Positions 16,821 through 25,992 of a stretch of 64,000 nucleotides of DNA are shown one piece after another. Every line of letters starts with the position of its first letter. Position 1 is the first letter of the stretch. The position numbers and the translations under genes were made by a program. Under the pieces are notes generated by a model. That model had not been told where the DNA came from and ran no database searches. It saw only the letters and a list, made by a program, of their open reading frames with translations. The stretch is from Kribbella sp. ALI-6-A (GTDB lineage: Bacteria > Actinomycetota > Actinomycetes > Propionibacteriales > Kribbellaceae): NCBI RefSeq assembly GCF_001984195.1, contig NZ_MTQN01000011.1:62001-126000 (forward strand), written 5' to 3'.

Positions 16821-18023
16821 ATGCCGCTCGCCGTCTACATCATCGGGCTCGCGATCTTCGCCCAAGGCACCTCGGAGCTGATGCTCGCCGGCCTGCTGCC
16901 CGAACTGGCCGGCGATCTCGACGTCACGATTCCCCAGGCCGGCCTGCTCATCTCGGCCTTCGCCGTCGGCATGCTGGTCGGCGCCCCGGTGCTCGCCGTG
17001 GTCACCCTGCGCTGGCCGCGCCGCACCGCGCTGCTGGTGTTCCTCGCGATCTTCGCGCTCACCCACGTCGCCGGCGCCCTCACCCCCAACTACGGCGTCC
17101 TGCTCGCGACCCGGATCGTCGGAGCGTTCGTGTACGCCGGCTTCTGGGCCGTCGCCGCCGTCACCGCGGTCGGCCTGGTCGCGCCCGGCCGCCGCGCGAA
17201 GGCGATGAGCGTGGTCACCGGCGGTCTGACCATCGCCACCATCATCGGGCTGCCGGCCGGCACGGTGATCGGCCAGAACTTCGGCTGGCGCGCGGCGTTC
17301 TGGGCTGTCGCCCTGATGTCGTCGCTGGCCATGATCGGCGTCCTGCGCACGATCCCCGGCGGCCGGCCCGACCCGGACAGCTCACCCCGCCTCGACGCCG
17401 AGCTGCGCGCGATGCTCAACCCGCGGCTGTGGCTGTCGTACGCGACGACCGCGCTGGTCACGGCCGCGATCCTGGTCGTGTTCAGCTACCTCGCTCCCCT
17501 GCTCACCGACGACACCGGTCTGCCGCCCGGCGCCATCCCCGCCGTGCTCGCCCTGTACGGCGTGGGCTCGCTGATCGGCATCACGATCGGCGGCCGCACC
17601 GCCGACGCGACGCCGTTCCGGACGCTGCTGTTCGGCATCACCGGCGTGGTCGTGATGTCGGCCGTGCTCGCGCTGCGGGCCGACCAGCCGGTGATCGCGA
17701 TCGCGGCGGTGTTCCTGCTCGGCGGCTTCGGCTTCGCGGTCAACCCGGCGCTCAACGCCCGCGTCTTCAGCCTCGCCGAACGCGCCCCGACGCTGGCGAC
17801 CGCGGTGAACTTCTCCGCCTTCAACGTCGGTATCACCGTCGGCCCGTGGCTCGGCGGGCGCGCGATCGACGCCGGCGCCGGTTACCCGTCGCTGGGCTGG
17901 ATCGCGGTCGGGCTCGGCATCGTTGCCCTCAGCACCGTCGTCCTGGCGGCGCTGCTGCCGCTGCGGGCGATCCGTCCGGGTGCCGGTGGCCGGGCCCGCC
18001 AGGCGACTCACCTTCCCGGCTGA
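16821..18023 (+). CDS. MFS exporter resembling Cmx/CmrA chloramphenicol efflux pumps
   Basis: A 400-residue 12-helix drug:proton antiporter. The opening PLAVYIIGLAIFAQGTSELMLAGLLPELAGDL and SAFAVGMLVGAPVLAVVTLRWPRR closely follow the Cmr/Cmx chloramphenicol exporters as I recall them. GLPAGTVIGQNFGWRAAFWAV is the helix-5 antiporter motif C. ATG 16821 is well supported by GAGGAGG 6 nt upstream. The 261-bp region ahead holds no gene. Whether chloramphenicol is really exported cannot be told from sequence. Confidence 0.83.
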   Translation: MPLAVYIIGLAIFAQGTSELMLAGLLPELAGDLDVTIPQAGLLISAFAVGMLVGAPVLAVVTLRWPRRTALLVFLAIFALTHVAGALTPNYGVLLATRIVGAFVYAGFWAVAAVTAVGLVAPGRRAKAMSVVTGGLTIATIIGLPAGTVIGQNFGWRAAFWAVALMSSLAMIGVLRTIPGGRPDPDSSPRLDAELRAMLNPRLWLSYATTALVTAAILVVFSYLAPLLTDDTGLPPGAIPAVLALYGVGSLIGITIGGRTADATPFRTLLFGITGVVVMSAVLALRADQPVIAIAAVFLLGGFGFAVNPALNARVFSLAERAPTLATAVNFSAFNVGITVGPWLGGRAIDAGAGYPSLGWIAVGLGIVALSTVVLAALLPLRAIRPGAGGRARQATHLPG

Positions 18024-18037
18024 TCCCACGGACAGCA

Positions 18038-18076
18038 GCGGGCCCCCGCGCCTCAGGTCGAGGAGCGAGGGCCCGC
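18038..18076. terminator. Bidirectional hairpin between convergent genes
   Basis: GCGGGCCC (18038-18045) pairs with GGGCCCGC (18069-18076). Inside, GCGCCTC and GAGGAGC pair nearly fully, giving a long interrupted stem with a short AGGTC loop. It separates the efflux pump and the APC permease. Confidence 0.75.
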
Positions 18077-18095
18077 GTCGTGTGTCGCCGAAGGA

Positions 18096-19514
18096 TCAGT
18101 TGACCGGACCGCTGGGGTCGATGTGCGACGGGTCGAAGTCCGCCTTGCGGTGGAACACGTACTTGTTCAGCACCCAGGTCAGCGCCCACAGACCGACACC
18201 GACCACCATCAGCCAGCCGGCGATCTTGTAGTCGTCACCGGCCCGCCCGGACAGCGGGCTGGCCAGGTAGACGCACAGGATCGCGCCGAGCACCGGCAGC
18301 GCGGTCGGCGCGTTGAAGTGCTTGTGCTCGACCGGGTCGCGGCGCAGCACCAGCACGGCCACGTTGACGATCGCGAACACGCACAGCAGCAGGAACGCCG
18401 TCGTACCGCCGAGTGCGGCCAGGTCGGCGAACCCGATCAGGAAGAACGCCAGCAGCGTGGTGAACAGGATCGCCACCCACGGCGTACGGCGCCGGTGCAG
18501 GACCCGGCCGAGCGGACCGGGCAAAACCTTCTCGTGCGACATGCCGTAGAGCAGCCGGCTGGCCATCAGCATGTTGATCAGCGCCGAGTTGGCCACCGCG
18601 AACATCGTGATCCAGGCGAAGATCTCGAGCGGGAAACTCGGCGCGCCGGCCTGGATCACCTTCAGCAATGGGGTGGAGCCCTCGTTCAGGTCCTCCGGCG
18701 AGACCAGCGTGACCGCGGAGATCGCGACCAGTACGTAGATCACCCCGGTGACACACAGGCCGATCAGCATGATCTTCGGGAAGATCCGGACCGGGTCCTT
18801 GGTCTCCTCGGCCATGTTCACCGAGTCCTCGAAACCGACCATCGCGAAGAACGCCAGCGCGGTCGCCGCGGTCACCGCACCGAACGCGGTATCGCCCTCG
18901 GGCGTGTGGAACTCGGTCAGCCGCGAGGTGTCGCCGTTGCCGCCGGCGATCGCCCACGCGCCGACCGCGATCACGATCAGCAGACCGGACAGCTCCACAC
19001 AGGTCAGCACGACGTTCGCCTTGACGCTCTCGCCGACGCCGCGAAGGTTGACCACGGCAATCAACGTCATGAAGGCCAGCGCGGTGATCGTCAGCAGGCT
19101 GCCGCGGTCGGGATCGATGTCGACCGCGGAGAAGAAGTTCGCCGCGAACGCCTTCGACGCGCTCGAGGCCGAGGTCAGGCCCGAGCACATCACCGCGAAC
19201 GTGAGCAGGAAGGTCAGGAAGTGCACGCCGAACGCCTTGTGCGTGTAGACCGCGGCGCCACCGGCCTTCGGGTACTTCGTGACGAGCTCCAGATAACTGG
19301 TGGCCGTCAGCAGCGCGACGACGAACGCGCACAGGAACGGCAGCCAGACCGCGCCGCCGACCTCGCCCGCGACCTTGCCGGTCAGCGCGTACACGCCGGT
19401 GCCGAGGATGTCTCCGACCACGAACAGCAGCAGCAGCCCGGGGCCCATCACCCGCTTCAGCTCGGGCCGGTCCGGTACGGCCTCGGTCGTCGCCGCACTG
19501 GTGCTCTCGCTCAT
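18096..19514 (-). CDS. APC-family amino acid permease
   Basis: A 472-residue membrane transporter with about 12 helices. LLLLFVVGDILGTGVYALTGKVAGEVGGAVWLPFL is the substrate-loop region of helix 1 (GxGxY-like GTGVYAL). EETKDPVRIFPK after helix 6 is the standard APC loop, and MASRLLYGMSHEKVLP follows helix 8. It probably imports an amino acid or amine with protons. ATG 19514 has GGGAGG 4 nt upstream. No enzyme partner is adjacent; the upstream 493-bp region carries short tandem repeats. Confidence 0.88.
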   Translation of the reverse strand: MSESTSAATTEAVPDRPELKRVMGPGLLLLFVVGDILGTGVYALTGKVAGEVGGAVWLPFLCAFVVALLTATSYLELVTKYPKAGGAAVYTHKAFGVHFLTFLLTFAVMCSGLTSASSASKAFAANFFSAVDIDPDRGSLLTITALAFMTLIAVVNLRGVGESVKANVVLTCVELSGLLIVIAVGAWAIAGGNGDTSRLTEFHTPEGDTAFGAVTAATALAFFAMVGFEDSVNMAEETKDPVRIFPKIMLIGLCVTGVIYVLVAISAVTLVSPEDLNEGSTPLLKVIQAGAPSFPLEIFAWITMFAVANSALINMLMASRLLYGMSHEKVLPGPLGRVLHRRRTPWVAILFTTLLAFFLIGFADLAALGGTTAFLLLCVFAIVNVAVLVLRRDPVEHKHFNAPTALPVLGAILCVYLASPLSGRAGDDYKIAGWLMVVGVGLWALTWVLNKYVFHRKADFDPSHIDPSGPVN

Positions 19515-20007
19515 CTCGCCTCCCTGGATCGCTGGGCTGCGGTCGATCACAGCCGCGGCGCACCGGGACAGATCTTCGACGTGATCCGAACAGACCATCA
19601 CGCCGGCTGGTGCACCGTCGACTCATCGTCCCACCGGATCGACCGGCGCGCTTCCGGACACGCTCGCCCGGCAGGTACCTGCTCGGTAAGGCAGTGCCTG
19701 CTGGGTGAGGCAGTGCTGCTGGGTGAGGAAGGCCGGGCGCGGGGTTGAGGCTTGACCAGGCGTCCCCTGCCCGGTCCCCCGCGCCCGGCGGTACGACCCC
19801 GCTGGACGCGTTCGACCCGGTCCGGCCGATGCTGCCCTTGCCCCGGCCGGAACCAACAGCTCGAACTGACCACGTTTTACCCAGGTAGGACGCCCTCCTA
19901 CCGCGTCCGGGGCGAGGTCTTGGTCAGTGGTATCCAATCCAGGACGGCCCGCACCAGGCGATAGCGTGACGCAGGCCGGACTTGTCCACTACTGGCCAGG
20001 AGACCGC
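19515..20007. other. 493-bp non-coding region between divergent genes
   Basis: This gap separates the APC permease (minus) from a LuxR-type regulator (plus). Frames across it lack codon bias and start sites I trust. The only structure found is the three-copy 18-bp repeat at 19680-19734. It must hold both promoters. Confidence 0.6.
19680..19734. repeat. Three-copy 18-19-bp tandem repeat with internal palindrome
   Basis: Copies begin TGCTCGGTAAGGCAGTG (19680), TGCTGGGTGAGGCAGTG (19699) and TGCTGGGTGAGGAAGG (19717). The first contains AGGCAGTGCCT, an 11-nt palindrome. It is 165 bp upstream of the permease start; arrays like this often bind a regulator. Confidence 0.65.
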
Positions 20008-20955
20008 ATGCTCGAGTCCGTCGGAGTGTCCGCCGACGACGAAGCCGCCTACCGGGCGCTGTTGTCGTTGCCCGGCTGCAGCGTGCACGACCTCGCCCAG
20101 CGCCTCGGACGCTCCCCCGGCGACCTGCTTGCCACGGTCGGCCGGCTGGAGGAGCTCGGCCTGCTCACCACGACCTCCGACGACCCGCCACGCCTCCTGC
20201 CGACCAGGCCCGACGTCGCCGTCGATGCCCTGGTCGCCGTACGCCGGGCCGAGCTCGACCGGGTCAGGGCCGAGGCGCGCGAGCTGTTGTCGGAGCTGCG
20301 CGCCCAGGAGCAGTACCGGCCGGAGAACCTGGTCGAGGTGATCGTCGGGCAGGAGGCGATCGCGGCGCGGTTCGCCCAGCTGCTGAACCAGACCAAGGAG
20401 CAGTTGCTGGTGCTCGATCGGCCGCCGTACGCCGCGGCGGTCGAACAGTCCGACACCACGGTTCGCAGCCTGCTCAGCGCCGGGGTCACCGTGCGCGGCA
20501 TCTACTCCCCCGACTCGCTGGAGGTCGGCGGCGTCGACGAGGCCTACAGCGCGGCCGACGCCGGTGAGACCTCACGAGTGCATCCGCAGGTACCGATGAA
20601 GCTGGCGATCTTCGACTCGACGGCCGCGTTGCTGCCGTTGTCGGTGGACCAGTTGGTCGACAGCGGGCTGGTGGTGCATCCGTGCGCGCTGCTGGATGCG
20701 TTGATCGAGATGTTCTCGCTGCTGTGGGACCAGGCCGCGCCGATGGCACCGGCCGCGCGCGATCCGCTCGACGCGCGGCTGATGACGTTGCTGGCGGCCG
20801 GCTTCAAGGACGACGCGATCGCCCGGCAACTCGCGCTGAGCAGCCGCACGGTCGGGCGCCGGGTCGCCGAGCTGATGGAGACGCTCGGCGCCCGGACCCG
20901 CTTCCAGGCCGGCATCCACGCCCAGCGCCGCGGACTGCTCGACCCCGACACCTAG
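20008..20955 (+). CDS. TrmB-like/LuxR-type helix-turn-helix regulator
   Basis: A 315-residue regulator with DNA-binding-like parts at both ends. The N-terminus (about 10-60: RALLSLPGCSVHDLAQRLGRSPGDLLATVGRLEELGLL) is a winged helix, the middle (about 100-240) a phospholipase-D-like TrmB-type sensor (QLLVLDRPPYAA, VTVRGIYSPDSLE), and the C-terminus (about 255-310) a LuxR helix-turn-helix (MTLLAAGFKDDAIARQLALSSRTVGRRVAELMETLGARTRFQA). ATG 20008 has AGGAG 6 nt upstream. It faces the permease gene, a possible target. Confidence 0.85.
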   Translation: MLESVGVSADDEAAYRALLSLPGCSVHDLAQRLGRSPGDLLATVGRLEELGLLTTTSDDPPRLLPTRPDVAVDALVAVRRAELDRVRAEARELLSELRAQEQYRPENLVEVIVGQEAIAARFAQLLNQTKEQLLVLDRPPYAAAVEQSDTTVRSLLSAGVTVRGIYSPDSLEVGGVDEAYSAADAGETSRVHPQVPMKLAIFDSTAALLPLSVDQLVDSGLVVHPCALLDALIEMFSLLWDQAAPMAPAARDPLDARLMTLLAAGFKDDAIARQLALSSRTVGRRVAELMETLGARTRFQAGIHAQRRGLLDPDT

Positions 20956-20999
20956 CGTCCGAAGAACCCGAGGCTATTGCCTCGGGTTCTTCGGACGCT
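20954..20999. terminator. Perfect 21-bp hairpin terminator overlapping a stop codon
   Basis: Arms 20954-20974 and 20979-20999 (outer AGCGTCCGAAG / CTTCGGACGCT, inner ACCCGAGGC / GCCTCGGGT) match at all 21 positions around a TATT loop. The left arm starts inside the TAG of the LuxR-type gene. It serves convergent genes on both strands. Confidence 0.88.
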
Positions 21000-21009
21000 G
21001 CGAGAAGGG

Positions 21010-21630
21010 TCAGCAGGCGTTGAGCATCTGCTGGAGCGCGGTCTTCTCCGCCGACTGCAGGGCCAGCTTGTAGGTGTACTTCACCCAGATCCACTCGCGC
21101 GCGTAGATGCAGTGCACCGAGGTGTTGGTCGGTTTCCACGACGCGGGGTCCTTGTCGCCCTTCGAGCGGTTGCTCGACGCCGACACCGCGATCAGCTGCG
21201 CGATGGTCCGGTCGTTGGCGAACTGCTGCCGCCGAGCCGTCGTCCAGGTGTTCGCGCCGGACTTCCAGGCCTCGGCGAGCGGGACGATGTGGTCGATGTC
21301 GACCGCGGAGTCGTCGGTCAGGTACGTCGCGTCGTACACGCTGTACCAGCGGCCGGCGGTCGGTTCGCAGTTGGCGTCGACGGTCACGCCGGTGCCGTCA
21401 CGCTTGAGCACCTCGTCGCGGGTGTCGCAGGTGCCGGACACGGTGCTCCAGTGCGGGAACAGGTCCCGGCTGTAGCCCGTGGTGGAGCCCTCGGCCTTGA
21501 CGGTCAGCGTGGCCAGCTGGCTCGCCGCCGTACTGGCGGCCGGCGGGTCGGGTGGATAGGCGAGTGCGGTTCCGGCGCCGATGATCCAGGTGGTGGCCAC
21601 GGCGGTGGCGAAGGTGAGCAGGCGTCGCAT
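21010..21630 (-). CDS. Secreted HNH-family (GmrSD/DUF1524-like) endonuclease
   Basis: A 206-residue protein with a signal peptide (about 1-24, ending TALA). The catalytic core is DIDHIVPLAEAWKSGA, Asp113-His114, followed by NDRTIAQLIAVSASSNRSKGDKDPASWKP, the usual second half of secreted actinobacterial HNH nucleases. Four Cys (C68, C88 and two late ones) suggest disulfides outside the cell. GGAGG lies 9 nt before the ATG. It likely degrades extracellular DNA for phosphate or nucleoside supply. Confidence 0.86.
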   Translation of the reverse strand: MRRLLTFATAVATTWIIGAGTALAYPPDPPAASTAASQLATLTVKAEGSTTGYSRDLFPHWSTVSGTCDTRDEVLKRDGTGVTVDANCEPTAGRWYSVYDATYLTDDSAVDIDHIVPLAEAWKSGANTWTTARRQQFANDRTIAQLIAVSASSNRSKGDKDPASWKPTNTSVHCIYAREWIWVKYTYKLALQSAEKTALQQMLNAC

Positions 21631-21735
21631 CGGTCAGGTCCTCCGAGGGTCGGGCGGGTCCCCCCTGACGAGCTGACCCAAGCCTTCCCCGGACACGACC
21701 GCCGGAAAACCACTCGGCGATGAAGGCTCGGTGAA

Positions 21736-22503
21736 TCAGTCGTGCTCGACGACCGTCAGCGTCCAGCCGGCGCCGGTCCGGTCCAGCTCGGCGTGCCACT
21801 GTTCGGCGATCAGCTTGTGCAGCGCCTTCGGCGTCCCGGGATCCTTGCCCGACTCCAGCAGGAACCGCGCGACCAGGCCGCGGGTGTGCTTCGCGTTGTG
21901 CGACACCACCGAGCGCACACCGGCCCGCTCGCGCACCACCGACACCGCGACCCATTTCGCGGCCAACTCCTCGGACGGGCGCCAGGCCGCGGCGTACGTC
22001 GAGGAACGGCAGTCGACGATGACGCTCTTCCCGACCGCCGCGTCGAGCGTCGTCCGCAGCGGACCACGCCAGACCGACGCGAGCTGCCCGAGCCCCGGCA
22101 GCGTCGTACCCATCGACAGCCGGTACGGCGGAACGCGGTCGGTCATCCGCAGCGCGCCCCAGGCCCCTGACACGACCAGGAGCCGGCTGTTCGCGCGACG
22201 CTTCGACCCCGGCGGCAAGGTGGCGTAACCGAGCGCGTCGTACAGGACGCCGGAGTACAGCTCCGACGCGGGAACCGCCGGCTCGGAGCGCCAGTTGATG
22301 TTGCGCTCGACCTCGTGCGCCAGCGACGGCCCAACCCCCAGTACGCCGAACGCGTCACTGCTCGCCGACACCTTCGCCAGCGTGTCGAGCACGGTCTCGC
22401 GCGTCGGATTGAGCTCGGGGAACGACAGCGTGTCCAGGTCCACCGACCGGCCGCGAGTGCGACCGGTCTTGCCCTCCGAAGGTGGGAGGAGAATCAGGGT
22501 CAC
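21736..22503 (-). CDS. yaaA: YaaA-family peroxide-stress protein
   Basis: A 255-residue protein. VTLILLPPSEGKTGRTRG at the start is the YaaA/DUF328 hallmark; RLLVVSGAWGALRMTDRVPPYRLSM and VVSHNAKHTRGLVARFLLE are conserved later blocks. In E. coli YaaA lowers free iron during hydrogen peroxide stress and binds DNA. The GTG start at 22503 overlaps the stop of the aldo/keto reductase (GTGA), so they are co-translated. An extension to 22548 would read through that gene and is rejected. Confidence 0.88.
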   Translation of the reverse strand: MTLILLPPSEGKTGRTRGRSVDLDTLSFPELNPTRETVLDTLAKVSASSDAFGVLGVGPSLAHEVERNINWRSEPAVPASELYSGVLYDALGYATLPPGSKRRANSRLLVVSGAWGALRMTDRVPPYRLSMGTTLPGLGQLASVWRGPLRTTLDAAVGKSVIVDCRSSTYAAAWRPSEELAAKWVAVSVVRERAGVRSVVSHNAKHTRGLVARFLLESGKDPGTPKALHKLIAEQWHAELDRTGAGWTLTVVEHD

Positions 22504-23444
22504 GTCAGCTCGTCCAGGATGGCCAGGTCCTCCGCGGTCGGCTCCCACGACCCCGCCGCGACGTTTTGAGCGATCTGCTCCGGCCGGGTCGCGCCCGCGA
22601 TCACCGAGCTGACCGCGGGCTGGGCCGCCAGTCCACCGATCGCGACGTCGAGCAGGGACAGGTCGCGTTCGGCGGCGAAGGTTTCCAGCGCCTCGATCTT
22701 GTCGAAGTCGGCCCGGGCGAGCCGCTCCGGCATCTTGGCCAGCCGGGTGCCCTCGGGAGCGTCGGCACCGCGCCGGTACTTGCCGGTGAGCAGCCCGGAC
22801 TCCAGCGGGAAGAACGGCAGGATCCCGATCCCCAGGTGCTCGCAGGCCGGGACCAGCTCGTCCTCGGCGTCGCGGTCGAGCAGGGAGTACTTGTTCTGCG
22901 CGCTGATGAAGTGCTCGGTGCCGTTGGTCCGCGCGGCCCAGTCGGCGTCGACCACCTGCCAGCCGGCGAACTGCGAGCTGCCGATGTAGCGAACCTTGCC
23001 CTCGGCAACGAGATCGGACAGTGCGGCCAGGGTCTCCTCGATCGGGGTGACCGGGTCCGGCACGTGCAGCTGGTAGAGGTCGATCCAGTCGGTGCCGAGC
23101 CGGCGCAGGCTCGCCTCGACCGCCTTGCGGATGTAGCGCCGGGAGCCGCGCACGCCCCAGTCCGGCCCGTTGCCGCCCTTCATGTCGCCGCCGAACTTGG
23201 TGGCGATCACCACCTCGTCGCGACGCGACCCGAGCGCCTCCCCGAGGATCTGCTCACTCGAGCCGAGCTCGCCGCGGTACACGTCGGCGGTGTCGAACAG
23301 CGTGATCCCGGCGTCCACCGCCGCGGTGACCACCGCCTTGGCCTGCTCGGCGTCGATCCGGCCGCCGAAGTTGTTGCAGCCCAGTCCGACCACGCTCACG
23401 GTCAGGCCGGAGTCACCTAACTGGCGATACTCCATCTCGGTCAT
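22500..23444 (-). CDS. Aldo/keto reductase
   Basis: A 314-residue NADPH-dependent TIM-barrel oxidoreductase. The catalytic tetrad is visible: Asp and Tyr in FDTADVYRGELGSSEQ, Lys in ATKFGG, His in LYQLHVPDP; the C-terminal SSVIAGATRPEQI binds cofactor phosphate. An ATG at 23444 with AGGG upstream is chosen; others at 23450 and 23435 are possible. It leads a two-gene unit with yaaA and is divergent from pepN. Confidence 0.88.
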   Translation of the reverse strand: MTEMEYRQLGDSGLTVSVVGLGCNNFGGRIDAEQAKAVVTAAVDAGITLFDTADVYRGELGSSEQILGEALGSRRDEVVIATKFGGDMKGGNGPDWGVRGSRRYIRKAVEASLRRLGTDWIDLYQLHVPDPVTPIEETLAALSDLVAEGKVRYIGSSQFAGWQVVDADWAARTNGTEHFISAQNKYSLLDRDAEDELVPACEHLGIGILPFFPLESGLLTGKYRRGADAPEGTRLAKMPERLARADFDKIEALETFAAERDLSLLDVAIGGLAAQPAVSSVIAGATRPEQIAQNVAAGSWEPTAEDLAILDELT

Positions 23445-23480
23445 GGGCAAACCCTATCGATGGCGCTGGGTGCGTCGGCA

Positions 23481-23486
23481 TAGAGT
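23481..23486 (+). promoter_or_regulatory. -10-like element of a leaderless pepN promoter
   Basis: TAGAGT ends 7 nt before the ATG of pepN, and no ribosome-binding site is present. Confidence 0.45.
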
Positions 23487-23493
23487 GCCGATC

Positions 23494-25956
23494 ATGCCGA
23501 GTCTCACAGTCGACGGCGCCCTCACCCGGGCGGCCGCACTCACCGTTCACAGCTACGACGTCGACCTCGACCTGACCCGCGGCGACCGCGTGTTCGGGTC
23601 CACCACCCGGATCACGTTCAGCGCGGCCGAGCAGCACAGCTGGCTGGACGTCCGGCCCGACGAGCTGATCTCGGTGACCCTGAACGGCACGCCGGTCGAC
23701 GTCGCCGGCCTGAACGACGGACGGCTCGAGCTGACCGGCCTGACCGCGGACAACGAGCTGGTCGTGGTCGCCACGATGCTCTACTCCAACGACGGCGAGG
23801 GCCTGCACCGCAGTGTCGACGCGGCCGACGGCCTGGTCTACCTGTACGCGATGTCGTTCCTCGAGGCCGCGCCGCGGATCTTCGCCTGCTTCGACCAGCC
23901 CGACCTCAAGGCGCCGTACCGGGTGAAGGTGACCGCGCCGCAGGACTGGATCGTGCTCGGCAACGGCGCCGCGCGGCAGGTCGCGCCGGGCCGGTGGGAG
24001 CTGGCCGAGACCCAGCCACTGTCGACGTACTTCGTCACGCTGGTCGCAGGTCCCTACCACCAGCTCCTGGACAGCCACGACGGCATTCCGCTCGGCATCG
24101 TCGCGCGGCAGTCGCTGAAGGACGCGCTGGACCGCGAGGCCGAGGACATCTTCGAGGTCACCAAGCAGGCCTTCGACGAGTTCCACCGGCTGTTCGGCTA
24201 CCGGTACCCGTTCGGCGAGTACCACCAGGCGTTCGTCCCAGAGTTCAACGCCGGCGCGATGGAGAACCCGGGCTGCGTGACGTTCCGTGACTCGATGGTG
24301 TTCCGCTCCACCGCCACCGACTCCGAGCGGTCGAACCGGGCCCGGACGATCGTGCACGAGATGGCCCACCAGTGGTTCGGGGACACCGTCACGATGAAGT
24401 GGTGGAACGACCTGTGGCTGAACGAGTCGTTCGCCGAATACATGGCGCACCGGGTCTCCACCGCCGCGACCAAGTACGCCGACAACTGGATCGACTTCGC
24501 GTTCGACCGCCGCTGGTGGGGTCTGCAGGCCGATCAGCGCAGCTCGACGCACCCGGTCGCCGCCGACCCGGGCAAGGACGCCGCCGCGTCGCTGGACGAC
24601 TTCGACGGCATCTCGTACGCCAAGGGCGCCGCGGTGCTGAAGCAGCTGGCCGCCTACCTGGGTGACGACGTGTTCCTGGCCGGCGTCCGGGCGCACATCA
24701 AGGACAACGAGTTCGGCAACGCGACGTTCGCCGACCTGGTCGCGAAGTGGACCGCGGCCGGCGCGGTCGGGCTCGACGAGTGGGCGCAGGCCTGGCTGCG
24801 GACGCCGGGCCTGGACACGATCGCCGCCGAGCGCACCGCCACCGGCGTACGGCTGCGGCGGACGGCACCGGCGCAGTTCCCGGCGAACCGCCCGCACAAG
24901 TTCACCATCGGCGCGTACGACGCCTCCGGCGCGCAACTCGCCTCCGTACCGGTGCTGCTGGACGCCGACCAGGTCGACGTCCGGCTCGACCCGTCGGCCG
25001 CGGTGATCGTGCCGGACGCCGGCGACGACACCTGGGCCAAGATCCGGCTCGACGCGGAGACGCTCGCGCGGCTGGCCGACGTCGTTCCGAAGATCGAGGA
25101 CGGCGTGACCCGGGCGGTCGTGTTCAACAGCCTGCGCGACGCCACCGGCGATGCCGAGGCCGACCCGCGGCTCGGGTTCGAGACCGTGCTCGCGCTGCTG
25201 GCGACCGAGACCAGCGACATCGCGGTCGGGTCGATGGTCGGCTGGGCGCGGACGCACCTGCTCGGCATCACGCTGCCGTACGAGGAGTACCGGGCGCGGT
25301 TGTCCGCCGTACTGACCGAGCGGGTGCGGTCGGTCGAGGCCGGGAGCAGCGTGCAGCTGATGGTGCTGCGCGCGGCGATCCACACGAGCACCGACGCGGA
25401 GCTGCTGCGCGGCTGGCTCGACAGCGTGAACGTGCCGGACGGCATCACCGTCGACGCCGACCTGCGCTGGCTGATCACGCTGCAGCTCGCCCGGCTCGGC
25501 GCGATCGACGACGCCGGCATCGACGCCGAGCTCGCTCGCGACACCTCCTCGGAAGGGGTCGTGCACGCCACCCGGTGCCGCGCCGCGCTGCCGACCGCCG
25601 AGGCCAAGGACCGCGCCTGGGCCCAGATCATGACCGACGGCGAGGTCTCGAACTACGAGCTGTACGCCGCGTGCGAGGGCTTCTGGCACCCGTCGCAGAC
25701 CGAGCTGACCGCGCCGTACGTCGACCGGTTCTTCGCCGAGATCGCCGGGACCGAGAAGCTGCGGTCCGGCTGGGTGATCGCCAGGGCGGCGACGCTGGCG
25801 TTCCCGGTCTACGCGGTCGAGCAGCGCACCGCCGACCTGGCCGCCGGGCTGGTCGCCGACGAGTCGGTCGCGGCCGGAATCCGGAGGTCGGTGGGTGACC
25901 GGGCCGACGATCTGCAGCGCGCCCTCGCGGTGCGTACGGCGTACCCGGTCGGATGA
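23494..25956 (+). CDS. pepN: Aminopeptidase N (M1 family zinc metallopeptidase)
   Basis: An 820-residue cytoplasmic exopeptidase, within the usual length of actinobacterial PepN. The exopeptidase motif GAMEN is at 254-258, and the zinc site is HExxH at 288-292 with the third ligand Glu311 (HEMAHQWFG, then NESFAEYM). The N-terminal beta domain (1-200) and the C-terminal helical ERAP1-like domain (about 500-820) are complete. It removes N-terminal residues in peptide turnover. The start is chosen at the ATG beside TAGAGT; the frame is open far upstream but overlaps the divergent reductase. Confidence 0.95.
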   Translation: MPSLTVDGALTRAAALTVHSYDVDLDLTRGDRVFGSTTRITFSAAEQHSWLDVRPDELISVTLNGTPVDVAGLNDGRLELTGLTADNELVVVATMLYSNDGEGLHRSVDAADGLVYLYAMSFLEAAPRIFACFDQPDLKAPYRVKVTAPQDWIVLGNGAARQVAPGRWELAETQPLSTYFVTLVAGPYHQLLDSHDGIPLGIVARQSLKDALDREAEDIFEVTKQAFDEFHRLFGYRYPFGEYHQAFVPEFNAGAMENPGCVTFRDSMVFRSTATDSERSNRARTIVHEMAHQWFGDTVTMKWWNDLWLNESFAEYMAHRVSTAATKYADNWIDFAFDRRWWGLQADQRSSTHPVAADPGKDAAASLDDFDGISYAKGAAVLKQLAAYLGDDVFLAGVRAHIKDNEFGNATFADLVAKWTAAGAVGLDEWAQAWLRTPGLDTIAAERTATGVRLRRTAPAQFPANRPHKFTIGAYDASGAQLASVPVLLDADQVDVRLDPSAAVIVPDAGDDTWAKIRLDAETLARLADVVPKIEDGVTRAVVFNSLRDATGDAEADPRLGFETVLALLATETSDIAVGSMVGWARTHLLGITLPYEEYRARLSAVLTERVRSVEAGSSVQLMVLRAAIHTSTDAELLRGWLDSVNVPDGITVDADLRWLITLQLARLGAIDDAGIDAELARDTSSEGVVHATRCRAALPTAEAKDRAWAQIMTDGEVSNYELYAACEGFWHPSQTELTAPYVDRFFAEIAGTEKLRSGWVIARAATLAFPVYAVEQRTADLAAGLVADESVAAGIRRSVGDRADDLQRALAVRTAYPVG

Positions 25957-25968
25957 TCACTACGGGTT

Positions 25969-25992
25969 GTGACTAGTGTGACTGGTGTGACC
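25969..25992. repeat. 9-bp tandem repeat in the pepN-sepH gap
   Basis: GTGACTAGT, GTGACTGGT and a partial GTGACC lie head to tail in the 174-bp gap upstream of sepH, about 140 bp before its start. GTGA repeats every 9 bp. It could be a regulator site or simple slippage. Confidence 0.55.

Noticed and set aside
16821-18023. Proven chloramphenicol resistance
   Set aside because: Similarity to Cmx/CmrA is by eye only; substrate range of MFS pumps cannot be set from sequence.
19680-19734. Possible CRISPR-like array
   Set aside because: The 18-bp units are adjacent with no spacers and there are no cas genes.
19598-19937. Small minus-strand frames in the 493-bp gap
   Set aside because: No ribosome sites, no recognisable protein features, and they cross the tandem repeats; treated as non-coding.
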